A stretch of DNA of 64,000 bases, from assembly GCA_002840435.1 (NCBI GenBank), contig PHAT01000005.1:410460-474459 (forward strand). Reading direction: 5' to 3'. Source of the DNA: Deltaproteobacteria bacterium HGW-Deltaproteobacteria-6 (GTDB taxonomy: Bacteria > Desulfobacterota > Syntrophia > Syntrophales > Smithellaceae). Under the pieces are notes generated by a model. That model was not told the origin of the DNA. It did not search any database and saw only the letters and a list, made by a program, of their open reading frames with translations. A program made the position numbers and the translations under genes. This document shows positions 31,150 to 40,402 of this stretch, one piece after another (within the stretch, counting starts at the first letter, position 1; each line of letters opens with the position of its first letter).

Positions 31150-33096
31150 TTATCCTTTTTTCGAATGCTTTCTTGCTTTCATTATTACAAAAAACACAAC
31201 AAATAACAACATGACAATGCCAATCCCTGTTACAACCAGGGTTGGCGTCGTTGCTCCGGAAACAAGATTGCAGGGATTGAAACTCGGCGCCTCGACAATG
31301 CGTCCGAGTTTGTCTCGGTACTTTTCAGGAACGTCCGGAATGCCGTTGCCATTGGTATCCGGGAAAGACCGGACGTATTGCATAACCCCCTGCCATTGTT
31401 TGATCTCCTGAACGCCCGGCCGGGATTTGTTGCCGTCGATTATGGCGGCTGACAGCTTTTGTATGGGGGCGCCGTTTTTATCTTTCGGTACAATCTCCAG
31501 CAGAGAATAGGTAAACTTTCCCACGCTCTTTAAAAACGTGGCATTGTAAATATTGGCGGCCACGCGGTAGAGCTTCTTATTGGATGCGCTGTAGTCGAGC
31601 GGGGCATAACCTTCCTCTTCGCTGCCGATTTCCATGGCCGTTACCCGATCGAAAAGCATCCGGTGCGGATTGTAGGTGAAGCGCAAACCGGAGATTTGCA
31701 GATAGTAGTCGTCATTATTTTTCAGCGGTCTCACGCTGGTCGGAATTTCCAGAGCTCTTTTGATTTCATAGCCGTAAAGATAAAAACTGATCAACGGGTA
31801 ACCCATGGTATTGTCAGGCCCAATGCCCAATGGAATGGTCCGGAATAAATCGCCCACAGTGATTTTTCCGGTTTTACCCGCCACCAGGTTATCACGGATA
31901 ACGCCGTTGGATTCGACGGCCACCAATACACGCGTCGACGGATCATTCGGGTCCGAATCCGCCTGATTAACCGTCCAGCGGATGGCATCGGCCAGCAGAT
32001 TGCCCAGCGGCGATTCGCGGGCGGTCTTGGTCATATCCCATTTTGTTTCGGCAATCACTTTGTCGTAAGACAGATTCATCGCTGCAAGCAGCCGCGAATC
32101 GATCGTCTTTTTAAAGGAGTCAATCATCGATTGAATCTGCCGGTCACCCGCTATGGCACTGTCAATCGCAACAGGTGTGTAGTTCTTCACACGGACTTTG
32201 CCCTCGTTTACGATCAGATCGAGAATGCCTACCTGTTGTCCGTAGCACCAGGCCTGAACAATAATGGTGTCGTTCACCCGGATTGTTTTGTCCAGCTTTG
32301 TGTGCGTGTGCCCGCTGATAATAACATCAATACCAGGGACGTTTTTGGCGAGGAGGATGTCTTCCGATTTTTTGGGGTCGTCCCGCAGTCCGCCATGCGA
32401 AAGGCAAATAACGATATCCGCTTTTTCCCGATGACGCAAAATATCAACCATTTCACGCGCCGTTTCAGCAGGATCACGGAAGGTCAGTGGTTTGGCAAAA
32501 GGCGATACGTCTTCGGCATCCTTGCCAAGAAGGCCGAAAATGCCGATTTTCCGGCCACCCAGTTGTAAAATGGTATAGGGCGTAACCCCTGTATCGGAAA
32601 AAGTGTCTTGAAGCTCAGCCAGCACAGGCTGTTTGCGGTCGAAAATTGCATTGGCCAGAACGATTTTAGACATGCCGCCTTTAGCCTTGGCGGTTTTCAG
32701 AATAGCGGCCAGTCCCGCAGGCCGGAGATCAAATTCATGATTGCCCATGGTGATGACGTCGTAACCCATGGACTTAAGCAGCCGGAGTTCGAAGGCTTCT
32801 TCGCGGATCAGCATATGGAAGAGTGACCCCATTGTATAATCACCCGCATCAACCACCAGGACGGGATTAAGTCTTTCTTTTCTGGTATTTTTGATGACGG
32901 TTGCGACGCGGGCCCAGCCGCCCAGGGTTTTATCGGCATGGACGTTGAAGGGTTGATAGTCGATTTCCGGCGAAAACCCCTGAAAATGAGAATGCATATC
33001 ATTGGTATGCACGATCGTGAGCAACTGTTCCGCAGCGAGGCTGCCGGAGGCACATAAAAGCGCCGTTAAAATGATAAAAACACGAAGATATTTCAT
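31150..33096 (-). CDS. Surface-anchored 5'-nucleotidase/2',3'-cyclic phosphodiesterase family protein
   Basis: This 648-residue protein has a signal peptide ending in SLAAE. The metallophosphatase motifs are IVHTNDMHSH, VVDAGDYTMG, TMGNHEFDLR and ISGHTHTKLD. The C-terminal 5'-nucleotidase domain is followed by a Ca-binding-like DTNGNGIPD loop, a membrane helix and a basic tail (KARKHSKKG). So the enzyme should sit outside the cytoplasmic membrane with a C-terminal anchor. It would release phosphate and nucleosides from nucleotides. It is not in an obvious operon. Confidence 0.9.
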   Translation of the reverse strand: MKYLRVFIILTALLCASGSLAAEQLLTIVHTNDMHSHFQGFSPEIDYQPFNVHADKTLGGWARVATVIKNTRKERLNPVLVVDAGDYTMGSLFHMLIREEAFELRLLKSMGYDVITMGNHEFDLRPAGLAAILKTAKAKGGMSKIVLANAIFDRKQPVLAELQDTFSDTGVTPYTILQLGGRKIGIFGLLGKDAEDVSPFAKPLTFRDPAETAREMVDILRHREKADIVICLSHGGLRDDPKKSEDILLAKNVPGIDVIISGHTHTKLDKTIRVNDTIIVQAWCYGQQVGILDLIVNEGKVRVKNYTPVAIDSAIAGDRQIQSMIDSFKKTIDSRLLAAMNLSYDKVIAETKWDMTKTARESPLGNLLADAIRWTVNQADSDPNDPSTRVLVAVESNGVIRDNLVAGKTGKITVGDLFRTIPLGIGPDNTMGYPLISFYLYGYEIKRALEIPTSVRPLKNNDDYYLQISGLRFTYNPHRMLFDRVTAMEIGSEEEGYAPLDYSASNKKLYRVAANIYNATFLKSVGKFTYSLLEIVPKDKNGAPIQKLSAAIIDGNKSRPGVQEIKQWQGVMQYVRSFPDTNGNGIPDVPEKYRDKLGRIVEAPSFNPCNLVSGATTPTLVVTGIGIVMLLFVVFFVIMKARKHSKKG

Positions 33097-33144
33097 AAGC
33101 CGATACCATGATCAGGTTGTATTTTGTAGGTTACACCTGACGTC

Positions 33145-34806
33145 TTACGCCTCACTACCATAATTTCCGTGTCCTGAAAAGTTTGTATTAGGCAGTGCTT
33201 TTTCTATCTTTTCCAGGAGCACGGAAAGCGATGTTTTATCCAGGGCTGATACGGCCACGGCATCGAAACGACGGCTCAAGGTGGCCAGCATTTCCTTATC
33301 GGGAAAGCGATCCGCTTTGTTAAAAACACGAATGACTGGTTTGCCTGCGATTTCCAGGTCTTCCAGAATTTTTTCGACAGCCGCCATCTGTTCTTCAAAC
33401 TGGATATTGCTGACATCAATGATGTGCAACAGCAGATCAGCGTCCTGAAGCTCGTCGAGCGTCGCCCGAAAAGCGCTGAACAGCTCCGCGGGCAGGTTGC
33501 GGATAAAACCGACCGTGTCGGTGATAATGGCTTCCGTGTCGCGCGGAAAACGGAGCCTCGCGCTTTTGGTATCCAGCGTGGCAAAAAGCTTGTCTTCCGC
33601 CAGCACCGCGCTTTGGGTCAGAGTGTTGAGCAGTGTCGACTTGCCCGCATTGGTGTAGCCCACAATCGAAATTACCGGCAGGCCCGATCTTTCCCGCCGT
33701 CCCCGCCGCTGACCGCGCGATTTGGTGATCGTTTTAATGTCTTTTTCCAGACGATGGATGCGTTCGCGGATCCGGCGGCGGTCGATTTCCAGTTTGGTTT
33801 CGCCGGGGCCCACGCCGCCAATGCCGCCCGCCAGTCTGGAAAGCGACGTATCTTTGTGCATCAGCCTGGGCAGCAGATATTTAAGCTGGGCCAGTTCCAC
33901 CTGAATTTTTCCCTCGCGGCTGTGAGCGCGGCGGGCGAAGATATCCAGGATCACCTGGGTGCGGTCGATAATTTTCAGACCGGTGAAATCACTGATGGAG
34001 CGGACCTGGGCGGGCGTCAGTTCATGGTCGAAGATCAACAGATTCGCGCCGATTTGCGTGGCCCGCAAATCGATGGCCGCAAGTTTGCCCCGGCCGACCA
34101 GATATTTCGGATCGATCTGAGGACGGTATTGAATCTGCGTGTCGAATACCGCAACGCCGCAGGTTTCGGCCAGTTGCCGGAGCTCTTCGAGCGAGGCTTC
34201 GGCGCCCGCGAGGGGATTTTTTTCCACCCGCACCAGGATGGCTTTTTCCGCGGCGTCAATTTTGCGAGTTTTCTGCTGTTTGGCAAACTCATCTTCGAGT
34301 GCGGAGATGAAGGACAGAAAGTTGAGATCAATCCGGTGCGGCTCCTGTGGCTCGTGGATCAGCCAGTAATCGCCCTGCGGATTTTCGGGAATCAGATGCG
34401 CCCAGAACAGTTTGCCGGGCGTTCCGTCTTCATGCACCTGGAGCGCTCCGATCATGTCCAGACGCAGATGCGATAAATCGGTTAAGTCTTCCGGGGAAAG
34501 TTCTTCATCAGCGAGATGGGTATGAATAAGCCGCAGGCCTTTAAACCGGGTAGAGGCCGCGCGGTAGGCGTCAAGATTGGGAATCATGATGCCTTTATGA
34601 TCCCCGAGGATGATGATGACAATTTCACCCTTGCGGTTGATGAGAAGCCCGATTTGCCGATTGAGTTCACTGGCTAGAAAAGATATTTCCCGAGCCAGAT
34701 CATTGCTGATCAGGCTTTCCGGCGGGATGCCCCGGCGGTACAGACGTTCCAATGATTTGATTTGCTGCGCGCCCAGTCCTGATGTGTTGCCGAATATTTT
34801 ATTGAT
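33145..34806 (-). CDS. hflX: Ribosome-dissociating GTPase HflX (apparent ATC start)
   Basis: The protein has the delta-type N-terminal extension, the HflX nucleotide-binding region (VGRGKLAAIDLRAT, DHELTPAQVRSISD, IDRTQVILDIFARRA, QVELAQLKYLLPRL), GGIGGVGPGETKLEIDRRRI, and a G domain with GYTNAGKST, DTVGFIRNLP and NKAD. The first standard start codon is a TTG at 34752. The upstream frame, however, continues as INKIFGNTSGLGAQQIKS, which matches the conserved family N-terminus (GN..GL....Q...LERLYRR). It runs back to an ATC at 34806 preceded by AAGGAAGG with a 6-base spacer, and a TGA lies in frame five codons before that. No ATG, GTG or TTG lies between. I therefore place the start at 34806 (553 residues) as an ATC codon. 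A sequencing error is the alternative. Confidence 0.85.
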   Translation of the reverse strand: MNKIFGNTSGLGAQQIKSLERLYRRGIPPESLISNDLAREISFLASELNRQIGLLINRKGEIVIIILGDHKGIMIPNLDAYRAASTRFKGLRLIHTHLADEELSPEDLTDLSHLRLDMIGALQVHEDGTPGKLFWAHLIPENPQGDYWLIHEPQEPHRIDLNFLSFISALEDEFAKQQKTRKIDAAEKAILVRVEKNPLAGAEASLEELRQLAETCGVAVFDTQIQYRPQIDPKYLVGRGKLAAIDLRATQIGANLLIFDHELTPAQVRSISDFTGLKIIDRTQVILDIFARRAHSREGKIQVELAQLKYLLPRLMHKDTSLSRLAGGIGGVGPGETKLEIDRRRIRERIHRLEKDIKTITKSRGQRRGRRERSGLPVISIVGYTNAGKSTLLNTLTQSAVLAEDKLFATLDTKSARLRFPRDTEAIITDTVGFIRNLPAELFSAFRATLDELQDADLLLHIIDVSNIQFEEQMAAVEKILEDLEIAGKPVIRVFNKADRFPDKEMLATLSRRFDAVAVSALDKTSLSVLLEKIEKALPNTNFSGHGNYGSEA

Positions 34807-34930
34807 GTTACGCCTTCCTTGATATCATTAATTATCTATGAAGGAGAGGCTATCATACTTCGTCTGACTGTGTCAAAAGGCAAAACAGATGAGGAATTCG
34901 GGGAATATCCTTTTCGTTTTCTGAAAGGTG

Positions 34931-35228
34931 CGGCAGTTGAAGCGGCATGCCATCGCTCAGGATGCCCTCAACTGTGGCTCTAAGGCTCATGGAGCGTGAG
35001 CGGTAAACTCGCCTTCGGTTCAAACAGTTCATCCATTCTATTCCAATTTTAAATCAAGATGATATCGCGGCGGCCAGGAGGAGGCGACGAGGCGTATTAC
35101 ATATACGTTGAGGAAGCCGACGACGACGCCAACAAAGATAGCGCTTGATTTAGAATTGGAATGCTTCATTTTGCCATGAGCCACGACGTTTCGGGCAATT
35201 CACTCATGTCATCCCGCTTCAACTGTCG
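34931..35228. repeat. Palindromic element with 15-bp terminal inverted repeats (left copy)
   Basis: The element begins CGGCAGTTGAAGCGG (34931-34945) and ends CCGCTTCAACTGTCG (35214-35228), 14 of 15 bases complementary. It shares long stretches with the copy at 35966-36144, for example GTGGCTCTAAGGCTCAT and GAGCCACGACGTTTCGGGCA. It is longer because another element (35040-35162) is inserted inside it. It lies left of the BrnT/BrnA genes. No coding capacity is seen. Confidence 0.75.
35040..35162. repeat. Nested palindromic insertion with 19-bp terminal repeats
   Basis: ATTCCAATTTTAAATCAAG (35040-35058) is matched by CTTGATTTAGAATTGGAAT (35144-35162), 18 of 19 complementary. The right-hand copy at 35966-36144 lacks this block. 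The inner sequence, with GAGGCGTATTACATATACGTTGAGG, resembles the core of the element at 37073-37208. Confidence 0.65.
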
Positions 35229-35294
35229 TTCTTTTTGATGTCCAAGACATAACAAGCAAAAAAGGTATGAGGATTTTGGAGATCGGATTCCAGC

Positions 35295-35323
35295 TTGACA
35301 ATTGTATATGATAACAATATACT
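35295..35323 (+). promoter_or_regulatory. Promoter and likely operator of brnTA, leaderless
   Basis: TTGACA (35295-35300) and TATACT (35318-35323) are separated by 17 bases, and the ATG at 35330 lies 6 bases after the -10. GTATAT (35304-35309) and ATATAC (35317-35322) form a dyad in the spacer, a likely antitoxin operator. Confidence 0.65.
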
Positions 35324-35329
35324 TTAGCC

Positions 35330-35638
35330 ATGGATATCAAACAGCTGCTCAAGGCGACGGGTTTTGAGTGGGATAAAGGCAACATTGATAAGAACTGGAT
35401 TAAGCACGGTGTTTCGCCGTCGGAATGTGAACAGATGTTTTTCAATCAGCCGCTTGTCATTACCGACGATGATATTCATTCGGAGCAGGAAGCAAGATGG
35501 TATGCGTTGGGAAGAACCGATGCCAACCGTCTGCTGTTTGCAGTCTTCACCATGCGAAAAGATCGTATCCGCATCATTTCGGCAAGAGATATGAGTCCCC
35601 GGGAAAGGAAGGTGTATCAACAATATGAAAACCAATAA
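35330..35638 (+). CDS. brnT: BrnT family toxin
   Basis: This 102-residue protein has FEWDKGNIDKNWIKHGVSPSECEQMFF, then ARWYALGRTDANRLLFAVFTMRKDRIRIISARDMSPRERKVYQQYE. This is the full BrnT (RelE-like ribonuclease) pattern including the catalytic-site residues in HGVS and RIISARD. The toxin cleaves RNA when unopposed. It overlaps brnA by 14 bases. No ribosome site precedes the ATG, which sits at the predicted transcription start. Confidence 0.93.
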   Translation: MDIKQLLKATGFEWDKGNIDKNWIKHGVSPSECEQMFFNQPLVITDDDIHSEQEARWYALGRTDANRLLFAVFTMRKDRIRIISARDMSPRERKVYQQYENQ

Positions 35639-35903
35639 ACCGAAATTCAAAACTGAAGCCCAGGAAAGAGAGTTCTGGGGCAAGCACGATTCGGCGGATT
35701 ATATCGACTGGAAAAAAGCTAAGAAGGTTACACTTTCGAATCTCAAGCCTTCCTCAAAAACCATTTCCATTCGCTTGCCGGAAATAGTCCTTGAAGAACT
35801 CAAGATGCTCGCCAACAAACGAGATGTTCCCTATCAGTCGCTCCTTAAGATATTTCTGGCGGAAAGAATAGCTGAAGAGTTGCGCAATAAATCCGCTGCC
35901 TGA
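35625..35903 (+). CDS. brnA: BrnA family antitoxin (CopG-like)
   Basis: This 92-residue protein has the N-terminal EREFWGKHDSADYIDW segment and a ribbon-helix-helix domain (KTISIRLPEIVLEELKMLANKRDVPYQSLLKIFLAERI). It binds BrnT and represses their shared promoter. Its start overlaps the toxin gene, the standard brnT-brnA order. Confidence 0.92.
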   Translation: MKTNKPKFKTEAQEREFWGKHDSADYIDWKKAKKVTLSNLKPSSKTISIRLPEIVLEELKMLANKRDVPYQSLLKIFLAERIAEELRNKSAA

Positions 35904-35965
35904 AATTTTTGCCAGCACAACGCCGAATGATCAATTTTTTTGAAGATAAAAGTATCTGAAAGGTG

Positions 35966-36144
35966 CGGCAGTTGAAGCGGCATGCCATCGCTCAAAATGC
36001 CCTGCAACTGTGGCTCTAAGGCTCATTGCGCGACAGCCGAAAACTCGCCTTCGGCTCAGACAGTTCGGCTGTCTGATGCTTCATAACGCCTTGAGCCACG
36101 ACGTTTCGGGCATATTCGCTCACGGCATCCCGCTTCAACTGCCG
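35966..36144. repeat. Palindromic element with 15-bp terminal inverted repeats (right copy)
   Basis: CGGCAGTTGAAGCGG (35966-35980) and CCGCTTCAACTGCCG (36130-36144) are perfectly complementary. It is in the same orientation as the left copy and, together with it, brackets brnTA. The interior can also fold (AACTCGCCTTCGGCTCAG region). It accounts for most of the 35904-36261 gap. Confidence 0.75.
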
Positions 36145-36261
36145 GGTTTTATTTTTTGAAACCGACGACCTATTGTTGAAAGGCAATTGCGATCTCTTTA
36201 ATGCCTAACGCAGGGATCGGTCGGAACCAAGCATTGGCTAGATTACTCATTAGAAGTTTAT

Positions 36262-36936
36262 CTATTCTACTTTTCGTTCTCTTAAACCTTCCTCATATCT
36301 TTTCTTGATTTCTTCCGGTGATAAAGCTCTGTTGTAAAATTGACCACCCTTCACAACGGCATTTGGTTGTTTCACTTCTTGACCCGTTGCAATAGAAAAC
36401 CACTTTGAAATTGTTATTTGTTTACCGCCGTAATACCAGCTATAAGATACTTTATAACTGTCTGTACCAGCTATGAACATATTAGACGGTATGGGTTCAT
36501 AAAGTATTTTGTATTCAATTCTTGTTTTAGGCTTAATGTTTTCTATGTAAAACTCAATATTGTTCTGCGACGTTGAAGTGTTGCTACCAACTATCTTTTT
36601 TAGTGAAGTCCTGGCTTCAGTAACGGAATTATTGTCATGAATATTTATGATTTTGCCTAGAACGGGTAAATCCAATGAAAGTACTTCTAAAGGTTTCGAT
36701 GCTGCTATGCCGACCAGTAATTCATTTCTTTCTTTTTTAACAGTTACTTCCACTGATGGTGTCGATATTCTCTGATCTGTAAAATCTACAATAAGATTAA
36801 TAAACAAACCCCCAAGTGCGACAATAATTACAACGATAGGCTTTGAAGGATCAAAGCGTTTGGAAAGCATTGTTACTGGTAGCAATATGACAAAAATAAG
36901 TGCGACTTTAACTAGGAGTAATAGCCATACGTCCAT
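36262..36936 (-). CDS. Membrane protein of unknown function
   Basis: This 224-residue protein has two N-terminal membrane helices (about 3-25 and 33-52). The rest is a likely extracytoplasmic beta-rich domain with SVEVTVKKERNELLVGIAASK and SYKVSYSWYYGGKQITISKWF. The end is charged (EEIKKRYEEGLRERKVE). I recognise no family. It is AT-rich compared with mnmG and hflX and lies among mobile repeats, which fits acquired DNA. Confidence 0.6.
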   Translation of the reverse strand: MDVWLLLLVKVALIFVILLPVTMLSKRFDPSKPIVVIIVALGGLFINLIVDFTDQRISTPSVEVTVKKERNELLVGIAASKPLEVLSLDLPVLGKIINIHDNNSVTEARTSLKKIVGSNTSTSQNNIEFYIENIKPKTRIEYKILYEPIPSNMFIAGTDSYKVSYSWYYGGKQITISKWFSIATGQEVKQPNAVVKGGQFYNRALSPEEIKKRYEEGLRERKVE

Positions 36937-37072
36937 TTCTTAGACTCCTAATATACAAATTTCTTTTTTCCCGATTATTTATTATCAACTTAGCACATGT
37001 TATTTCTTTGAAAAAGAGGAATATGCCATGATTATAATTAACTATCTCTTTTCACGGATCCACATGTTTGGT

Positions 37073-37208
37073 GGCTGTTCAAAAATGATCAGATGCAAGG
37101 CGCAAAAAACGAACCGCGAGGTGTATATTGATATACATTGAGCGGGGAGGTTTGCAGCGCAACGCAGCAGACGAGCGTTCGTGTGCCCTTTAGGGTATTT
37201 CAACAGCC
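37073..37208. repeat. MITE-like palindromic element overlapping the mnmG 3' end
   Basis: GGCTGTTCAAA (37073-37083) and TTTCAACAGCC (37198-37208) form terminal inverted repeats, 10 of 11. Inside is the palindrome TGTATAT/ATATACA (37122-37137). The right end lies inside the mnmG reading frame and provides its stop codon. It is probably a MITE-like element. Confidence 0.65.
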
Positions 37209-39071
37209 CCCCAGTTCCTGCTTTTTCATCATGATCAGCACGGCGGAGATGGCGCCTTCGGTCATGCCGGGGATGCGCTCCATCTGGCCGATGGTGGCGG
37301 GAGCGACGCGGGTGAGTTTGGTGCGCAGTTCGTTGGAAAGGCCGGGAACAGCCGAGTAATCAAAGCCCGGCGGTATTTTCTTTTTTTCCTGATCCTTTAA
37401 TTTCTTCGTCGCTTCGAACTGCCGCTTGATATAGCCTTCATACTTGATTTCGATTTCAATCTGCTTTTTAATGAAGGGATCATCCTGCGGTTCCCAGCCG
37501 GGAACTCCGTTTAAATCGTCATAAGCGATTTCATATCTTTTCAAAAGGCCATGCAGGTTTGTGGCCTGGGTCAGCGGCGTCGATTGCCGCCGGGTCAACG
37601 TTGCATTGATTTCCGGCGATGGTTTAACGGATACGGATTTAAGATGGGTAATGCCCTCACCAATCCGCTTCATTTTATCCTGAAGATCCACATAGTGAGC
37701 GCGATCAATCAGGCCCAGCTCACAGCCCTTGCCCATCAGGCGGATGACGGCATTGTCTTCCCGCAGAATCAACCGGTATTCGGCGCGCGAGGTAAACATG
37801 CGGTAAGGTTCATCCACGCCGCGTGTGACGAGGTCATCGATCATGACCGCCATGTAGGCTTCGGAGCGATCCAGAATAAAAGGCGGCGCGCCTTGCAGGG
37901 AGCGGGCGGCGTTGATGCCGGCCCAGAGGCCCTGGGCCGCCGCTTCTTCATAACCGGATGTGCCGTTGATCTGACCGGCCAGATACAAGCCGGAAATTAA
38001 CTTGGTTTCCAGAGTAAGCTGAAGCTGGCTGGGTTGAATGAAATCATATTCGATGGCGTATGCGGGACGCATGATCTCGGCCTGCTCCAAGCCGCGTACG
38101 CTATGGACAATCTGATATTGCAATTCCAGGGGGAGCGAGTTGCCCAGGCCCTTGGCGTAAACTTCCTGCGTGTCGAGGCCTTCGTGTTCCAGAACAACCG
38201 GATGGCTCTGGCGATCGGCAAAGCGCATGACTTTGTCTTCCAGCGAGGGGCAATAGCGGGCGCCGATCCCTTTAATGGCCCCGGAATAAAGTGGAGAATG
38301 CTGAATATTGTCCCGAATCACCCGATGGGTTTCGGCGGAGGTGGCCGCAAAATAAGAAGGCAGGCGTTCGGGCCGCAAGGCCTTGGTGGTAAAGGAAAAA
38401 GGCTCAGGCGCGGGATCGCTGTCCTGACGCTCCAAGCAGGAAAAATCGATGGAGGAAGCGCGCAATCTGGGCGGCGTACCGGTTTTCATCCGACCGACTT
38501 CGAAGCCGAGCGCCTTCAGTTGATTGGCCAGACCGACGGAGGCCAGTTCACCTGCCCGTCCCGACGGTGTTTGCGATGTGCCGATATGCACCAGGCCGTT
38601 GAGAAATGTTCCGGTGGTGATGATGACTTTTTTGGCGCCATAGAAAAAGCCGCTCGAATCCAGTGCACCGGTTACCCTGCCGTCTTCAATGACCAGAGAC
38701 TCCACCATGGCCTGACGGATATGCAGATTCTGCTGATTTTCGACTACCGCTTTCATCGTCAAACGATAGAGCTGTTTGTCGCACTGCATGCGGGAGGATT
38801 GAACAGCAGGGCCTTTGGAGGCGTTGAGCAGACGGAAATGGACGGCGGTTTTGTCGGTAACCTTGCCCATTTCGCCGCCGAGGGCGTCAATTTCTTTGAC
38901 GAGCTGGCCTTTGGCCAGTCCCCCGATCGCCGGATTACAGGACATCAGGGCGATGGAATCCAGGTTAATATTAAACAGCAGGGTTCGTAAGCCCATGCGT
39001 GCCGCGGCCAGCGCCGCTTCACAGCCGGCATGCCCGCCGCCAATTACCAGGATGTCGTATTGATCTGCCAA
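37200..39071 (-). CDS. mnmG: tRNA uridine-5-carboxymethylaminomethyl modification enzyme MnmG
   Basis: The protein (about 623 residues) has the FAD-binding [41 protein letters not shown] and [10 protein letters not shown] motifs. Further landmarks are [25 protein letters not shown] and the C-terminal tRNA-binding region ending in [21 protein letters not shown]. With MnmE it makes the (c)mnm5 modification at wobble U34. A TTG at 39071 is the better start because GAGGAG lies 8 bases upstream; the GTG at 39080 would overlap that site. The last residues (LGGC) and the TGA stop are encoded by the end of a mobile repeat. It is not beside rsmG as in many genomes. Confidence 0.95.
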   Translation of the reverse strand: MADQYDILVIGGGHAGCEAALAAARMGLRTLLFNINLDSIALMSCNPAIGGLAKGQLVKEIDALGGEMGKVTDKTAVHFRLLNASKGPAVQSSRMQCDKQLYRLTMKAVVENQQNLHIRQAMVESLVIEDGRVTGALDSSGFFYGAKKVIITTGTFLNGLVHIGTSQTPSGRAGELASVGLANQLKALGFEVGRMKTGTPPRLRASSIDFSCLERQDSDPAPEPFSFTTKALRPERLPSYFAATSAETHRVIRDNIQHSPLYSGAIKGIGARYCPSLEDKVMRFADRQSHPVVLEHEGLDTQEVYAKGLGNSLPLELQYQIVHSVRGLEQAEIMRPAYAIEYDFIQPSQLQLTLETKLISGLYLAGQINGTSGYEEAAAQGLWAGINAARSLQGAPPFILDRSEAYMAVMIDDLVTRGVDEPYRMFTSRAEYRLILREDNAVIRLMGKGCELGLIDRAHYVDLQDKMKRIGEGITHLKSVSVKPSPEINATLTRRQSTPLTQATNLHGLLKRYEIAYDDLNGVPGWEPQDDPFIKKQIEIEIKYEGYIKRQFEATKKLKDQEKKKIPPGFDYSAVPGLSNELRTKLTRVAPATIGQMERIPGMTEGAISAVLIMMKKQELGGC

Positions 39072-39166
39072 GTTACCCACTCCTCAAACCAGCTGCTTGC
39101 GATTGTCATGAATCGATGTTAATCCTTAAAAGGCATTATGCAATGATTATGATATTGTATACAGTA

Positions 39167-39241
39167 TGTCATTTCGAAGCGCAGCGAGAAATCTTAATGA
39201 TCGTGATCAATATAAGATATCTCCCGTTGGTCGATATGACA
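39167..39241. repeat. Small palindromic repeat (second member of the 4567 family)
   Basis: The ends TGTCATTTCGA and TCGATATGACA match those of the 4567-4656 element. The interior has AAATCTT and AAGATAT arms. It is 75 bp, non-coding, between mnmG and the radical SAM gene. Confidence 0.6.
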
Positions 39242-39403
39242 ACACTTTACTGAAAACGTAATACCAGGTTCTTTAACCCATTTCACTTGCTCAAAGCCAA
39301 TTCAACTAAAGCTTTTTTCTGAAGCTTTTCCTTGAAAAGGCCAAGTCTTAGTGATTTTATTAGTATTACGGCACGAAAAACACAACATAAAAAAGAGGCG
39401 GCT

Positions 39404-40345
39404 TTGGCCAAACCGGATTTCTGGAAAAACGATAAGCGGTATTACGACCTGAAGAGTTACTGGCGCAACTTGTTCGGGTGTAATGTCCACAAGCTGGCGA
39501 TTGACGCGGGCTTTACCTGCCCCAATCGCGACGGCCACGTGGCCACGGGCGGCTGCATTTACTGCGACGGCAGAGGATCGAAGTTGCGTAAGCTCGGTGC
39601 ATTGCCATCCGTTGCGGAACAGATTGCATCCGGAAAACAATACTACAAGCCGTCCGCGTCCAAATTTATCGGTTATTTCCAGACCTTTACCAACACTTAC
39701 GCGCCGGTGCAAAAATTACAGGCCCTGTATGATGAAGCACTGGCCGAGGAGGATGTGATCGGTCTTTCCATCGGCACAAGGCCGGATTGTCTCGGGCCGG
39801 ATGTCATTGAACTGTTGGGCGGATACGCTAAAAAACATCATATCTGGGTGGAACTGGGTTTACAGTCGGTTCATGATAAAACTCTGCAAGTCATCAACCG
39901 GGGGCACGATTATCAGCAATTTCTGGATGCGGTGAATGCCCTTTCCGGGCAAGGCCTGAACATTTGTGTCCATATTATTATCGGTCTGCCGGGTGAAAGT
40001 GACGAAGATGTGCGGATGACAGCCAGGACGCTGGCTGCCCTGCCGATCAACGGCATTAAAATTCATTCGCTTCTGGCGCTTGGAGGCACCCGCCTGGGCG
40101 AACTATACAAACAAGGCTCGATCCCCATGATCACAAAGGACAAATATGTATCTTTGACCGCTGATGTGCTGGAAGTTTTGCCACCCGAAATGGTCATTCA
40201 GCGCCTGACTGCCGACGGTTATCGAGATATCTTCCTGGCGCCTGCCTGGGCGGGCAACAAATTGGATGTGCTGAATTCTATTAACAAAGAACTGGAACGA
40301 CGGGATTCTTATCAGGGGAAGTGCCATCTCATCCATAAAGGATGA
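39404..40345 (+). CDS. Radical SAM protein, TIGR01212/YhcC family
   Basis: The 313-residue protein (TTG start at 39404 after GAGG; an in-frame TTG at 39332 gives a longer form) has the radical SAM motif with widened spacing GFTCPNRDGHVATGGCIYCDG (C-x11-C-x2-C). LSIGTRPDCLG and VELGLQSVHDKTL follow, then HIIIGLPGESDEDV. This is the YhcC-like group, whose reaction is not established. It needs an anaerobic 4Fe-4S cluster and S-adenosylmethionine. Confidence 0.88.
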   Translation: MAKPDFWKNDKRYYDLKSYWRNLFGCNVHKLAIDAGFTCPNRDGHVATGGCIYCDGRGSKLRKLGALPSVAEQIASGKQYYKPSASKFIGYFQTFTNTYAPVQKLQALYDEALAEEDVIGLSIGTRPDCLGPDVIELLGGYAKKHHIWVELGLQSVHDKTLQVINRGHDYQQFLDAVNALSGQGLNICVHIIIGLPGESDEDVRMTARTLAALPINGIKIHSLLALGGTRLGELYKQGSIPMITKDKYVSLTADVLEVLPPEMVIQRLTADGYRDIFLAPAWAGNKLDVLNSINKELERRDSYQGKCHLIHKG

Positions 40346-40402
40346 AATAAGTATTGGAAGTTGAGCATAAAAATTGCTAGAAGACCTGTGGAAATGAATA
40401 CT

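Noticed and set aside
33424-34476. Open frame of 350 codons on the plus strand
   Set aside because: It is antisense to hflX, which has full domain support.
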